From a bacterium (GTDB lineage Bacteria > Krumholzibacteriota > Krumholzibacteriia > LZORAL124-64-63), in assembly GCA_016712675.1 (NCBI GenBank), contig JADJQR010000003.1, positions 1 through 44,336 of the forward strand: DNA of 44,336 nucleotides. The letters run 5' to 3'. Shown piece by piece: positions 30,280-37,602 of the stretch. The translations under genes and the position numbers were made by a program. Position 1 is the stretch's first letter. Each line of letters begins with the position of its first letter. The notes beneath the pieces were generated by a model. The model ran no database searches. It was not told the origin of the DNA and was given only the letters and a program-made list of their open reading frames with translations.

Positions 30280-32096
30280 CGGACCACCTCCGGCGCAAAC
30301 CACGACCCGCCCCCGTTGGCGTCGCGCACCTGCTGGGTCCAGATCGAACGGGCGAGCGCGTGCTGCGGGTCGTGCCGGAGCACGGTGGCGGACGCCATCG
30401 GGAACCACGCCGAGAGATACCATCCGGTGCGGTGGCCGCCTTGGCCCTCGATCGGGCGGACCATGTTGGCCCCGTCGTAGCCGATGCGCTCCCATTCGAC
30501 GTGTCGGCCGTTCTCGACCCAGAACGCGCGCTGCAGGACGGCATGCGCCCCCCGCAGCGCCAGCTCGCGCCCCTCGGGTGGCCCGACCAGTTCGCACGCC
30601 AAGTCGAGGCCGTAGCACCCCACCGCCTGCTGCTCGGGCATCCACCCTTGGACCCACGACAAGCCAATCTCCCACCGAATGCGGTCGTCCGCCCTGGGGT
30701 CCCAGATGTCCCCCGGCTTGCTGCCAAGGCGCGGAATGTAGACCAGCCGCACCCGCTGCCGCCACCGCTCGGCCACGCGCTCGGCCAGCACCCGATCGGC
30801 GAGGTTGCGGTGCACATGCACGACCAGCAGCCCGGCCCACCCGATCGACCTGGCGCTGTCGAAGTCCGACGTCGCGCGCCACGGCTCGACGGTCTCCTGC
30901 CAGCAGAAGTGCAGCGCCTGCGTGCGAAGCTCCCACTGGAGCGCGGGCGAGTAGTTGAGCCGCGCGGCCACGGCCACCGTGTTCAGCAGCCAGTGCTGCC
31001 GATCCTGCCCCGAGATCCCGTGCGACTCGTCGCGCTCGGCGTTCAACTCGCGGGGCTTGCCAAGCCGGTCGGTCGAGGTAGGCCAGAACGGGCGCCCCGA
31101 CCACAGCACACAACCCGGATGGTCGACCGGGTCGGCTGGGTCACCGTCGCCGTCGAGGTGGTGGATCGGCCGGCGCATGGTGCCGAGCGCCACGAGGTAG
31201 CGGACCAGCTCGGCGCCGAGACCCTGCGGCCCTTCGCACTCGCCACCGACGAACACCTGATCCTCCTGCGCCCCGGTTTGGCCACCGGACGCCACGGGGC
31301 CAAGCGGGCCGAACTCCCAGCCGTGCAGCCGGGCAATCGCCCCCTGCCAGTGCGAGCGGGTCCACCCCAGCCGCGACGCACCCGCCGGCAGCGCAGGGTA
31401 GCCACCGGGCCACAGGTTGGTGATGCCGTTCGCGGCCACCTCGAACTTGCGCGCGATGTCGGCGCTGTTGTAGTCGCTCGTGGTGCGCAGGTGCTCGGGC
31501 CAGATGGCAACGAACGGGAACGCGCGCACCTGCCCATCGGCCAGCGTATCGCCGACAGGGAGAAGCGGGGCGCCGGGGACCGCGCCTGGGATGAGCACGT
31601 GCGCCGTGCCCAGCCGCAGCGTGAAGTCGGCGGGGATGGTCGCCACCATATCGGGCAGGTCGGGGTCCGACGCACACACCAGCACCTCGCCGTGGCACCA
31701 TCCAGGTTGATCGGGATACCACCACAGCCAGACGTTGGTGAGCAGCATCCCGTCGCTGACCGCCGACAGGTCCACGACGTAGGCGGCGCCGTCGACCTTG
31801 ACCGACTCGACCGTGGCGAAGTAGTTGCCGACCTTGGGCAGGCCGAAGTGGTCGAGGATGTTCGCCGGTAGCGCCCCGATGGCGAACGTCGTCGCCTGCG
31901 CCTGAGCGGGATCCAACTCGAGCACCTGCCCCGGCTGCAACGTCACCTTGACATCGACCACGCGCGCATCGCCCTCCCATGCGCCCATGACGCCGAGGGT
32001 GTCCCCGATCATCCAGGCGTCGGGCCACTGGCTGTCGGTCTTGGTTCTGACCCAGCCGGCATAGGGCTGGGAACCGTAGTTGGCAAGGCGGATCAC
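30276..32096 (-). CDS. Unrecognised 606-aa protein in the minus-strand operon
   Basis: A large soluble protein. Residues 1-190 are beta-rich (YGSQPYAGWVRTKTD, LQPGQVLELDP). Residues about 330-600 are helical and Trp-rich (RQHWLLNTVAVAARLNY, WAGLLVVHVHRNLADRV, GWYLSAWFPMASATV), reminiscent of an alpha/alpha-toroid glycan-active enzyme but without a motif I can name. There is no signal peptide. It dominates an operon led by an HTH regulator, so it may be a tail/host-range factor or a cargo ('moron') gene. ATG 32096 overlaps the stop of the coiled-coil gene. Confidence 0.7.
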   Translation of the reverse strand: MIRLANYGSQPYAGWVRTKTDSQWPDAWMIGDTLGVMGAWEGDARVVDVKVTLQPGQVLELDPAQAQATTFAIGALPANILDHFGLPKVGNYFATVESVKVDGAAYVVDLSAVSDGMLLTNVWLWWYPDQPGWCHGEVLVCASDPDLPDMVATIPADFTLRLGTAHVLIPGAVPGAPLLPVGDTLADGQVRAFPFVAIWPEHLRTTSDYNSADIARKFEVAANGITNLWPGGYPALPAGASRLGWTRSHWQGAIARLHGWEFGPLGPVASGGQTGAQEDQVFVGGECEGPQGLGAELVRYLVALGTMRRPIHHLDGDGDPADPVDHPGCVLWSGRPFWPTSTDRLGKPRELNAERDESHGISGQDRQHWLLNTVAVAARLNYSPALQWELRTQALHFCWQETVEPWRATSDFDSARSIGWAGLLVVHVHRNLADRVLAERVAERWRQRVRLVYIPRLGSKPGDIWDPRADDRIRWEIGLSWVQGWMPEQQAVGCYGLDLACELVGPPEGRELALRGAHAVLQRAFWVENGRHVEWERIGYDGANMVRPIEGQGGHRTGWYLSAWFPMASATVLRHDPQHALARSIWTQQVRDANGGGSWFAPEVVR

Positions 32097-32845
32097 GACT
32101 TGCCTCCCAACGCTTCGAGCAGGCGGCGGTAGGTGGCGAAGGTGAAGCCGGTGGTGGGGTCGACAGGGTCCTCGTAGTCATCGTCCGTTTCGGACACTTC
32201 CCGGTTGCCACCGAACGCATTCGAGCCGAACGCGCACGTCTGGGGATCGCCCTCGAACGGGTGCGCTACCATGATCGGTGGGTTCACTTGCAGTTCGACC
32301 AATCGGGCTAGTTGTTTCCCCATCATGGCCAGCTCGGCCTCAGCCTTCTCGGCGCGCTGGCGCAGGTTGTCGATGGTCGCCGTGCGGAGCCGAAGCAGGT
32401 CGCGCTCGTCGATCGCCTCGCGGTTCTGCCGTTGCAGGTTGCGCACCTTCGCCTCCGCATCCTCGGCGCGCTCCCGCCACTTGCCACCGAAGTTGGCGGC
32501 TTCCTCGGCGTAGCTTCGGAATTCCTTCGTCTTCGCCAGCTCCGCACTCAGCCGCTCCGACTCGGCCTTGTGCCACGCGGCGGTGGACTCGGCTTGCTGG
32601 GCGCGGGCAGCCTCCTTCTGGTAGTCGGAGTAGCACGTATCGCGCTCGGACTCGTATCGAGTCGCCTTGCTCTTCCAGTAGGCATAGCGGCCAGCGTCGT
32701 CCTGAAGGCTGGCCTGCTTCGCCTCCTCGCGGGCGATGGCGGCGCGGAGGTTGGCCCACGGCGTCGCGATGTAGGAGGTGTGTTCCTCGACCAGTCGCTT
32801 CGCCGCTTCGAGCAGGGTCTGCGGACGGTTCTGTTGGTCGTTCAC
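32093..32845 (-). CDS. Coiled-coil protein, 250 aa
   Basis: Starts at GTG 32845, overlapping the regulator stop. Residues 40-185 are almost continuous heptads (YRKSKATRYESERD-like stretches, LSAELAKTKEF, AEDAEAKVRNLQRQN, RQRAEKAEAELAMM). The last 60 residues are acidic (SETDDDYEDP) and end in a short helix. Could be structural or a partner of the 606-aa protein. No enzymatic motif. Confidence 0.65.
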   Translation of the reverse strand: MNDQQNRPQTLLEAAKRLVEEHTSYIATPWANLRAAIAREEAKQASLQDDAGRYAYWKSKATRYESERDTCYSDYQKEAARAQQAESTAAWHKAESERLSAELAKTKEFRSYAEEAANFGGKWRERAEDAEAKVRNLQRQNREAIDERDLLRLRTATIDNLRQRAEKAEAELAMMGKQLARLVELQVNPPIMVAHPFEGDPQTCAFGSNAFGGNREVSETDDDYEDPVDPTTGFTFATYRRLLEALGGKS

Positions 32846-33060
32846 TTGGCGGTCTCCTTCCGGTAACGGGCGATCAGCGCACGGCACCGCCGCGACGTGA
32901 TACCCAGCGCCGCGGCCAGCTTGGCCACGGTGGCGATCCTCGGGCATGCGATCAGTCCCTGGCGGATGCGCCGCAGGGTGAACGCGGGGATTCCTGCGCG
33001 CGCAGCGAACGCGGTGTACCCCTCGCCGCGCTTCTCGATCAGATCGTCCAGGGTGAGCAT
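32842..33060 (-). CDS. Small helix-turn-helix regulator (Cro/CI-like)
   Basis: A 72-aa protein: LIEKRGEGYTAFAARAGIPAFTLRRIRQG (helix 2, turn, recognition helix at about 17-33) and VAKLAAALGITSRRCRALI. The length fits a Cro-type repressor. ATG 33060 is first in the minus operon and diverges from the plus-strand gene at 33144, the classic layout of a regulatory switch. No integrase was found, so a lysogenic role is unproven. Confidence 0.7.
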   Translation of the reverse strand: MLTLDDLIEKRGEGYTAFAARAGIPAFTLRRIRQGLIACPRIATVAKLAAALGITSRRCRALIARYRKETAK

Positions 33061-33105
33061 GCAAACGGTGTAGTGGAACGTGCGAAAAGATTCCAGCCCC
33101 TCCGC

Positions 33106-33134
33106 TTGACAACCGATGGATACCGTGCCAAACT
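33106..33134 (+). promoter_or_regulatory. Promoter for the recombination operon
   Basis: A consensus TTGACA (33106-33111) is followed after 17 bases by CAAACT (33129-33134), nine bases before ATG 33144. On the other strand, before the HTH gene, CTTTTCGCACGTT resembles part of the 15-bp element at 19814 and 37228. The 83-bp intergenic region therefore holds two facing promoters and possible operators. Confidence 0.6.
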
Positions 33135-33143
33135 GTGCCAGCC

Positions 33144-33437
33144 ATGAACGCCACCACGAACACCGAACCGAAGCAGATCGCGCTTGCCGCGGAACTGCTT
33201 TCCCTGCTCTTTCACCAAGCGCCGCATTGGTCCACCCCAACGGATCGGGAGGCATGCCGCGCCGAACTAGTCGCGGCTGTCGATGCCGGCGACTACGACC
33301 GGATGGCGGACGCGATCATCCAGGCGCAACTGGAACTGCGCACCATCTGCTGCGAGTGCCTTGGCCAGATCCCCGGCGAGTTCAGCGATGGGACGGCCTA
33401 CTGCTCCCGCAACTGCTACGAAGCGGGGGGGCTGTGA
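33144..33437 (+). CDS. Small protein with C-terminal zinc-finger-like motif
   Basis: A 97-aa protein. The N-terminal two thirds are helical (IALAAELLSLLFHQAP); the end has CCECLGQIPGEFSDGTAYCS followed by NCYEAG, which can bind one zinc. First gene after the promoter. No ribosome-binding site precedes ATG 33144, which fits leaderless translation. Confidence 0.62.
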   Translation: MNATTNTEPKQIALAAELLSLLFHQAPHWSTPTDREACRAELVAAVDAGDYDRMADAIIQAQLELRTICCECLGQIPGEFSDGTAYCSRNCYEAGGL

Positions 33438-33649
33438 TGGACCTGTTTATCCACCGCGTCGAGCGCATCGAGATCAGCGAGCCCGTCGAGCACACCGGGG
33501 ACCACGGCACCTACGCCGTGGCCACGCTGCGGATCGGTCGCGGCTCCGACGAGCCCGTGGTCCTTCAACTGTTCGCCCCGACGAAGGACCGGCTGCGCGT
33601 GCTGGGCAGCGACTTGGCGACCCTGATGCAGGTGGAGGCCCGCGCATGA
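33437..33649 (+). CDS. Small beta-rich hypothetical protein
   Basis: A 70-aa protein (MDLFIHRVERIEISEPVEHTG ...) with alternating hydrophobic strands and no recognised family. Starts by TGATG overlap with the gene before it; its stop overlaps the next ATG. Confidence 0.55.
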   Translation: MDLFIHRVERIEISEPVEHTGDHGTYAVATLRIGRGSDEPVVLQLFAPTKDRLRVLGSDLATLMQVEARA

Positions 33650-33735
33650 ACAACGAAACCACCGACCGGGGCGAGCACGTTGCCGCGGGCATCCTCGCCG
33701 TGTTGTTCATCCTCTTCTTCCTGTTCTGCCCGTGA
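33646..33735 (+). CDS. 29-aa single-span membrane peptide
   Basis: A short polar start (MNNETTDRGEH) is followed by a strongly hydrophobic segment (VAAGILAVLFILFFLF). Overlaps at both ends support translation. Likely a membrane micropeptide; function unknown. Confidence 0.5.
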   Translation: MNNETTDRGEHVAAGILAVLFILFFLFCP

Positions 33736-33854
33736 ACGCGACTATCGCATTCCGCCGCTACTGCTGGTCGCACAGCCGAGCGGTGTTCGCCGGGAACGGC
33801 AAGCTGCGTGCGCTGCGCGCCATCCTGTCGGACCTTCCCACCTTCTACACCTAG
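33732..33854 (+). CDS. Possible 40-aa basic peptide gene
   Basis: GTG 33732 overlaps the preceding stop and opens a 40-codon frame (MNATIAFRRYCWSHSRAVF ...) ending in TAG at 33852-33854. The peptide is Arg-rich and helical. Support is by coupling only. Confidence 0.4.
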   Translation: MNATIAFRRYCWSHSRAVFAGNGKLRALRAILSDLPTFYT

Positions 33855-33860
33855 CACACC

Positions 33861-33936
33861 GGGGCCGGTTCGTTCTTGACCACGGTAAGCGGGCGCAGTC
33901 CTTCCCTATTCGTACCAACGCGCCCGCACCGGCCCC
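33861..33936 (+). promoter_or_regulatory. Nested stem structure in the leader of the exonuclease/ERF genes
   Basis: The 3' arm 33920-33936 pairs without a break to two 5' segments: GCGGGCGC (33889-33896) with GCGCCCGC (33920-33927), and GGGGCCGGT (33861-33869) with ACCGGCCCC (33928-33936). A 19-base bulge (33870-33888) and a 23-base loop remain. The structure lies 23 bases before ATG 33960 and could control transcription or translation of the recombination genes. Confidence 0.6.
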
Positions 33937-33959
33937 ACCCTCTTCCCCAACCGAAAGCC

Positions 33960-34370
33960 ATGACCACGAACATCACTGACACCGAGTTCATCGCGGACAT
34001 CCTCGAAGGCATCGACCGCCGCCTCGACTACATCGCGAGCGAGATCAACAGCGACCCGAAGAGTCCGGCCCTTGCCGAGATCCGCGCGGCACGCAAGGCC
34101 GTGGAGCGTGCCGAGATCCTGCTGGGCAAGTGGGTGCCGAGCAGCGTCCCTTACTCGCACGTCCACCACGAGGACGTGATCTGCGAGCGCATCCTGGCGA
34201 CTCTTGAGGACCTGCCCGAGGATCATCTCGACGGGGCCATCGTCGAGGCCCACGCGGAGCACCCGCAGGAATGGGTGCGCGTCACCTGCCCCCGCGTCGT
34301 GTTCCTCGTCCTTGCCGAGGGCGACGTCGATGGTTTCACCTACCACCTTGCCGGGAGCTACCCCAAGTGA
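33960..34370 (+). CDS. Hypothetical protein upstream of the exonuclease
   Basis: A 136-aa acidic protein with an N-terminal helical part (FIADILEGIDRRLDYIASEI) and a C-terminal mixed part. No family recognised. It follows the structured leader and its stop overlaps the exonuclease GTG, so it is probably expressed with the recombination pair. Confidence 0.62.
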   Translation: MTTNITDTEFIADILEGIDRRLDYIASEINSDPKSPALAEIRAARKAVERAEILLGKWVPSSVPYSHVHHEDVICERILATLEDLPEDHLDGAIVEAHAEHPQEWVRVTCPRVVFLVLAEGDVDGFTYHLAGSYPK

Positions 34371-35182
34371 GCACCCCCGAGAAAGTGACGGTTGCGGAAG
34401 TCGAGGGCGGCCACTGGTACGACGTGCACGGCAACCTCGTCCAGACCGTCCCCAGCGCGGACGGAAAGAAGCAGGTGAAGTGCACGCTCAAGCACGCGAA
34501 GGTGTACGACCTCGCCCGAGGGTGCACGAGCATCATCGGAAGCTGTGACAAGCCGGCGCTGACCCGCTGGAAGATGGAGCAAGTCGCGCTCGCCGCGTGC
34601 ACGCTGCTGCGCATCGAAGGCGAGACGCCCGAGAGCTACCAACTGCGGCTGCTGGACGAGGCGAATACCATCGGGCGCACGTCCGCTGCCGAGGGCAACC
34701 GCATCCACGCGCAGATCCAGCGCCACTACCAACTGGCCGAAGTCGAACCGGCCTACCGCGAGCACGTGGACGGCGCCGTGCGCGAGCTCGAGGAACTCGG
34801 CTGCGACGAGTGGCGCGTCGAGGTGCCGTGCGTCTCCCGCTCCGGCTACGGCACCATGGCCGACCTGGTCGGCTACCGGAACGGCCGCCCCGTGTTCCTG
34901 GTCGACACCAAGACCAAGGACGGGAGCCTCGCCGAACTGTGCGCGATGCGCCTCTACGACGAGCACTACATGCAACTCGCGGCCACCATCGAGGCCCTTG
35001 GCCTTGACCCGCGCACCATGGGCACGGCCATCCTCCTGGTGAGCCGCACCCACCCCGGGAGCTGCCGGCTGGTCCCGGTCGACCTCGAACAGATCCAACG
35101 CGGGTGGAGCCTCTTCCGCCCCCTCCTCGCCTACACGCACGCCAAGGACTCGCACAAGCCCACCTGGGCCGCCAAGGACTGA
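34367..35182 (+). CDS. PD-(D/E)XK exonuclease (RecB/Cas4-like)
   Basis: A 271-aa protein with the nuclease core: GTMADLVGY (Asp166), FLVDTKTK (Asp180, Lys182) and YMQLAATIEA (Gln203), the usual D ... D-x-K ... QLAA order. It would resect DNA ends for the ERF annealing protein encoded next. Histidine (His114) in the NRIHAQI segment may be the extra metal ligand of this family. GTG overlaps the preceding stop. Confidence 0.8.
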   Translation: MSTPEKVTVAEVEGGHWYDVHGNLVQTVPSADGKKQVKCTLKHAKVYDLARGCTSIIGSCDKPALTRWKMEQVALAACTLLRIEGETPESYQLRLLDEANTIGRTSAAEGNRIHAQIQRHYQLAEVEPAYREHVDGAVRELEELGCDEWRVEVPCVSRSGYGTMADLVGYRNGRPVFLVDTKTKDGSLAELCAMRLYDEHYMQLAATIEALGLDPRTMGTAILLVSRTHPGSCRLVPVDLEQIQRGWSLFRPLLAYTHAKDSHKPTWAAKD

Positions 35183-35185
35183 CCC

Positions 35186-35785
35186 ATGCACAGCCCCACC
35201 ATCACCGCGCTCCTTCCCGCGCTCGCTTCGGCCATCGCGGACATGCCCGACCCGCGCAAGAACGCGGCCAACCCGCACTTCAAAAACAAGTACGCCGACC
35301 TCGGCGAGGTCATGGAGTGCATTGCCGGCCCCCTCGCGGCCAACAAGCTCATGGTGACCCAGACCATGGAAGGCGCCCGCATCCTCCGCACCCGCCTGTG
35401 GCACGTCCCCTCGGGCGAATGGATCGACAGCGTCATGGAGCTACAGGCCGAGAAGGCGGGCATGCAGCCGATGGGCTCTGCGATCACCTACGCGCGCCGC
35501 TACGCCCTCAAGTCCCTGTTCGGCATGGTGGACGTGGACGACGACGGAAAGCGCAGCCATACGCCCGCCAAGGCCGCGAAGGAAGGTCCACCACCCGTCC
35601 AGCCATTCGGCACCGTCGAGGAAGCCGTGGCTGCCCTGGACGCGGTCAAGGGCCGCGACCTGTTCAAGGCGTGGGAGGAGCGCGTGCGGATGTCCGGGTT
35701 CTCGGGCAGCGACCGCGAACAGGCGATCAACGCGAGGAACGCGAAGATGGACGAACTCAAGCGCGCTGCAGGGGGTGGCAAGTGA
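35186..35785 (+). CDS. erf: ERF-family single-strand annealing protein
   Basis: A 199-aa protein with NPHFKNKYADL near residue 29, the middle HVPSGEWI and GSAITYARRYALKSLFGMVDVDDDG, hallmark segments of the ERF superfamily. It anneals complementary single strands in phage recombination and works with the exonuclease just upstream, three bases apart. The C-terminal third is a separate small helical domain. Confidence 0.9.
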   Translation: MHSPTITALLPALASAIADMPDPRKNAANPHFKNKYADLGEVMECIAGPLAANKLMVTQTMEGARILRTRLWHVPSGEWIDSVMELQAEKAGMQPMGSAITYARRYALKSLFGMVDVDDDGKRSHTPAKAAKEGPPPVQPFGTVEEAVAALDAVKGRDLFKAWEERVRMSGFSGSDREQAINARNAKMDELKRAAGGGK

Positions 35786-36312
35786 AGGAGTGCGCGAAGG
35801 GCCATGGCCCATACGAGCGGTGGTGCCGAGTGTGCGACCGAGAGCGACACTTGCGACGGTCGAGGGAGACGCGCGCCGCTGCACCAGAGCCAACACACTG
35901 CCCACGCGGCCACCTCTACCAGCCAGGGACGTGGCGCATCCTCAGCTACCACGGCAAGTTCGGCAACCTCGTGGAGATGCGGTCGTGCATCATCTGTGCC
36001 AGGGCCGCGGCCAAACAGGCGAGCGAGGTCGCGGCGGCTTCAAGGAACGCCGCCCGTGCGAAACGCACATACCCCGGCAAGGTCAACACCCGACGTGTCA
36101 GCATGCGCGAGCGCATCGCCGAGATCCACCAGCAGATCCTCGACGCATGCGACCGCATGGACCTGATGTCAGCCGCGGAACTGGCCGAGTGGAAGGTCCG
36201 TCGCTCCGACTTGGTGAAGGAGGCCGACATGCTGCAGGCCAGGTCCGAATCCGGCAACGCTGCGTCCATGCGCAGCAAGCGCAGGCGCGCGGCTCGGCAG
36301 CCGGTTGCGTAG
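35782..36312 (+). CDS. Cys/His-rich zinc-binding protein, HNH-like
   Basis: A 176-aa protein with two Cys/His clusters (CAKGHGPYERWCRVC and CPRGHLY ... CIIC) of the kind found in phage HNH-type nucleases and zinc-finger proteins, then a basic helical tail. A catalytic HNH triad is not clear. Probably a recombination accessory. GTG overlaps the ERF stop. Confidence 0.6.
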   Translation: MKECAKGHGPYERWCRVCDRERHLRRSRETRAAAPEPTHCPRGHLYQPGTWRILSYHGKFGNLVEMRSCIICARAAAKQASEVAAASRNAARAKRTYPGKVNTRRVSMRERIAEIHQQILDACDRMDLMSAAELAEWKVRRSDLVKEADMLQARSESGNAASMRSKRRRAARQPVA

Positions 36313-36340
36313 TCGGCCGAAAAATCAGGGCCACGTAAAT

Positions 36341-36360
36341 CCGGGTCTGGTTCCCGGCTT
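36341..36360 (+). terminator. Weak terminator-like hairpin between convergent genes
   Basis: CCGGG (36341-36345) pairs with CCCGG (36353-36357), followed by CTTTC. The 128-bp stretch 36313-36440 between a plus and a minus gene shows no other clear feature, apart from A-rich AAAAAT at 36320-36325 that would be a U-run for minus-strand transcripts. Confidence 0.35.
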
Positions 36361-36440
36361 TCTGGATTCGGACCATTTCCAAAATCGCGCCGACCTGACT
36401 TTGCGAAATCCTGCAAGGCAAGTGCAGTTCCTACCGAGGA

Positions 36441-36845
36441 TCACAGCATCCAAGCCATGCCGATGCATTGCGCGATCCCGGACATCTCGGCTCGCGTCGT
36501 GGCGCACCAAGGTGCTGGTGGCCTATCCGATGCCTCAAGGCCGAGGCCGCGCCACAGCAGGGCCGAGGCGCGCGATATCGGCGCAACGTAGACCATCGTG
36601 CGCCTGCCAGAATCCTCGGTGATCCGCGCCCGAAGCGAGCGCACTGGTCCGGAGATCGCTTCCATGGTGTATTCGGTGCCGCCATACTTTAGGCGCACTG
36701 CGACACCACCGCGGACGGCCGCCGGTATGGCGGCGCGCACCATCTCTACCGATGGTCCTGTGCCGCGTAGACTTATTGGCTCGTCCAAGATTTCCCCGGT
36801 GTCGAGCGTGAGGTGCCGCAGGTAGCAGGGGCGCCGCGCCATCAC
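36441..36845 (-). CDS. Hypothetical protein, 134 aa
   Basis: A mixed protein (CYLRHLTLDTGEILDEPISLRG, YGGTEYTMEAISGPVRSL, ALLWRGLGLEASD). No family recognised. Start is GTG 36845 or ATG 36842; both overlap the stop of the gene before, so it is coupled to it. Confidence 0.6.
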   Translation of the reverse strand: MMARRPCYLRHLTLDTGEILDEPISLRGTGPSVEMVRAAIPAAVRGGVAVRLKYGGTEYTMEAISGPVRSLRARITEDSGRRTMVYVAPISRASALLWRGLGLEASDRPPAPWCATTRAEMSGIAQCIGMAWML

Positions 36846-37117
36846 TCATTCGCCGGCGACATCTCGTCGTCGTCGTCGATCTCGTCGATCACCGCGCAAG
36901 CGCCCGTGCCGTCCTCGTCCGCGTCGCATTCCTCTCGCGACGCGTAGAAATGGCTCCCGCCCCAGACGACCAGATCCTCTCCGCATGTTCTCGCCACCAC
37001 CGCTTTGGCGTCCTTGCGGGACTCGCAGAGCACGCGCTCGCCGCGCACGACGTAGCCGCGGTGCGCCCAGATGCTCGCATCGGATCCGAGCCATACGCTA
37101 TGGGTGTGAGTCGTCAT
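36842..37117 (-). CDS. Hypothetical acidic protein, 91 aa
   Basis: Starts MTTHTHSVWLGSDASIWAHRG from ATG 37117 with GCAGGAG eight bases upstream, one of the few good Shine-Dalgarno sites here. A longer open frame to 37297 is less likely. The C-terminus is strongly acidic (DADEDG, IDEIDDDDE). It is driven by a near-consensus promoter about 90 bases away. It may be a DNA-mimic-like or anti-host factor; speculation. Confidence 0.6.
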   Translation of the reverse strand: MTTHTHSVWLGSDASIWAHRGYVVRGERVLCESRKDAKAVVARTCGEDLVVWGGSHFYASREECDADEDGTGACAVIDEIDDDDEMSPANE

Positions 37118-37208
37118 CGTCAGTCTCCTGCCGCGATCATGCGCGCGGCGTCGCATCCTGCCGAGTCCCGCTCGGCGGCGGCCCGTCATCGTGGCGGGTA
37201 TGTGGGTC

Positions 37209-37236
37209 ATTATAGCGACCATCGAAACGTGCGCAA
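37209..37236 (-). promoter_or_regulatory. Minus-strand promoter with consensus -10
   Basis: On the minus strand TTGCGC (37236-37231) is followed after 16 bases by TATAAT (37214-37209). The 15 bases around the -35 (37228-37242) are the exact inverted copy of 19814-19828, so both promoters may share a regulator. Confidence 0.68.
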
Positions 37237-37275
37237 GTGTGCCACGAGGAAATCTGAGAAATCCTGTTGCGCGCA

Positions 37276-37309
37276 GGCGGTTGCCAACCGCCACCACTAC
37301 CTGTAGCGT
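37276..37309 (+). promoter_or_regulatory. Promoter with operator-like palindrome before the terminase genes
   Basis: TTGCCA (37281-37286) and TAGCGT (37304-37309) are spaced by 17 bases. The box ends eight bases before GTG 37318, so the message would be almost leaderless. GGCGGTT (37276-37282) and AACCGCC (37286-37292) form a perfect palindrome over the -35, a natural operator position. Confidence 0.55.
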
Positions 37310-37317
37310 TCCCGTCC

Positions 37318-37602
37318 GTGCCCGAACGCTACGTGGCCCTGGACTACAACGGCCGTCGCATCGGCGACAGCCACCACCGCACCCGGATCCCCGATGCGGT
37401 CGTCCTCGCCATCCGCGAGCTGCACGAGCACGAGTGCATCCCGGTCCGTGAGATCGCGGAGCGCCTGCGTCTGGCCTACTGGACCACGCGCAAGATCGTG
37501 TACTACCAGCGGCGAATCAGCCAGCCCGTCACGTGGCGGAAGGAAGATTCGCCCCCAACCGCAACTGAACAATCTGGAGAGGTGGCCGGTGGCCAAGCGT
37601 AA
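37318..37602 (+). CDS. Small helix-turn-helix protein before the terminase
   Basis: A 94-aa protein. Residues 23-65 (RIPDAVVLAIRELHEHECIPVREIAERLRLAYWTTRKIV, split as helix-turn-helix) look like a resolvase/transposase-type HTH. The tail is Glu/Gly-rich. Its place before the small terminase suggests a role in late control or packaging-site recognition. GTG start. Confidence 0.6.
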   Translation: MPERYVALDYNGRRIGDSHHRTRIPDAVVLAIRELHEHECIPVREIAERLRLAYWTTRKIVYYQRRISQPVTWRKEDSPPTATEQSGEVAGGQA

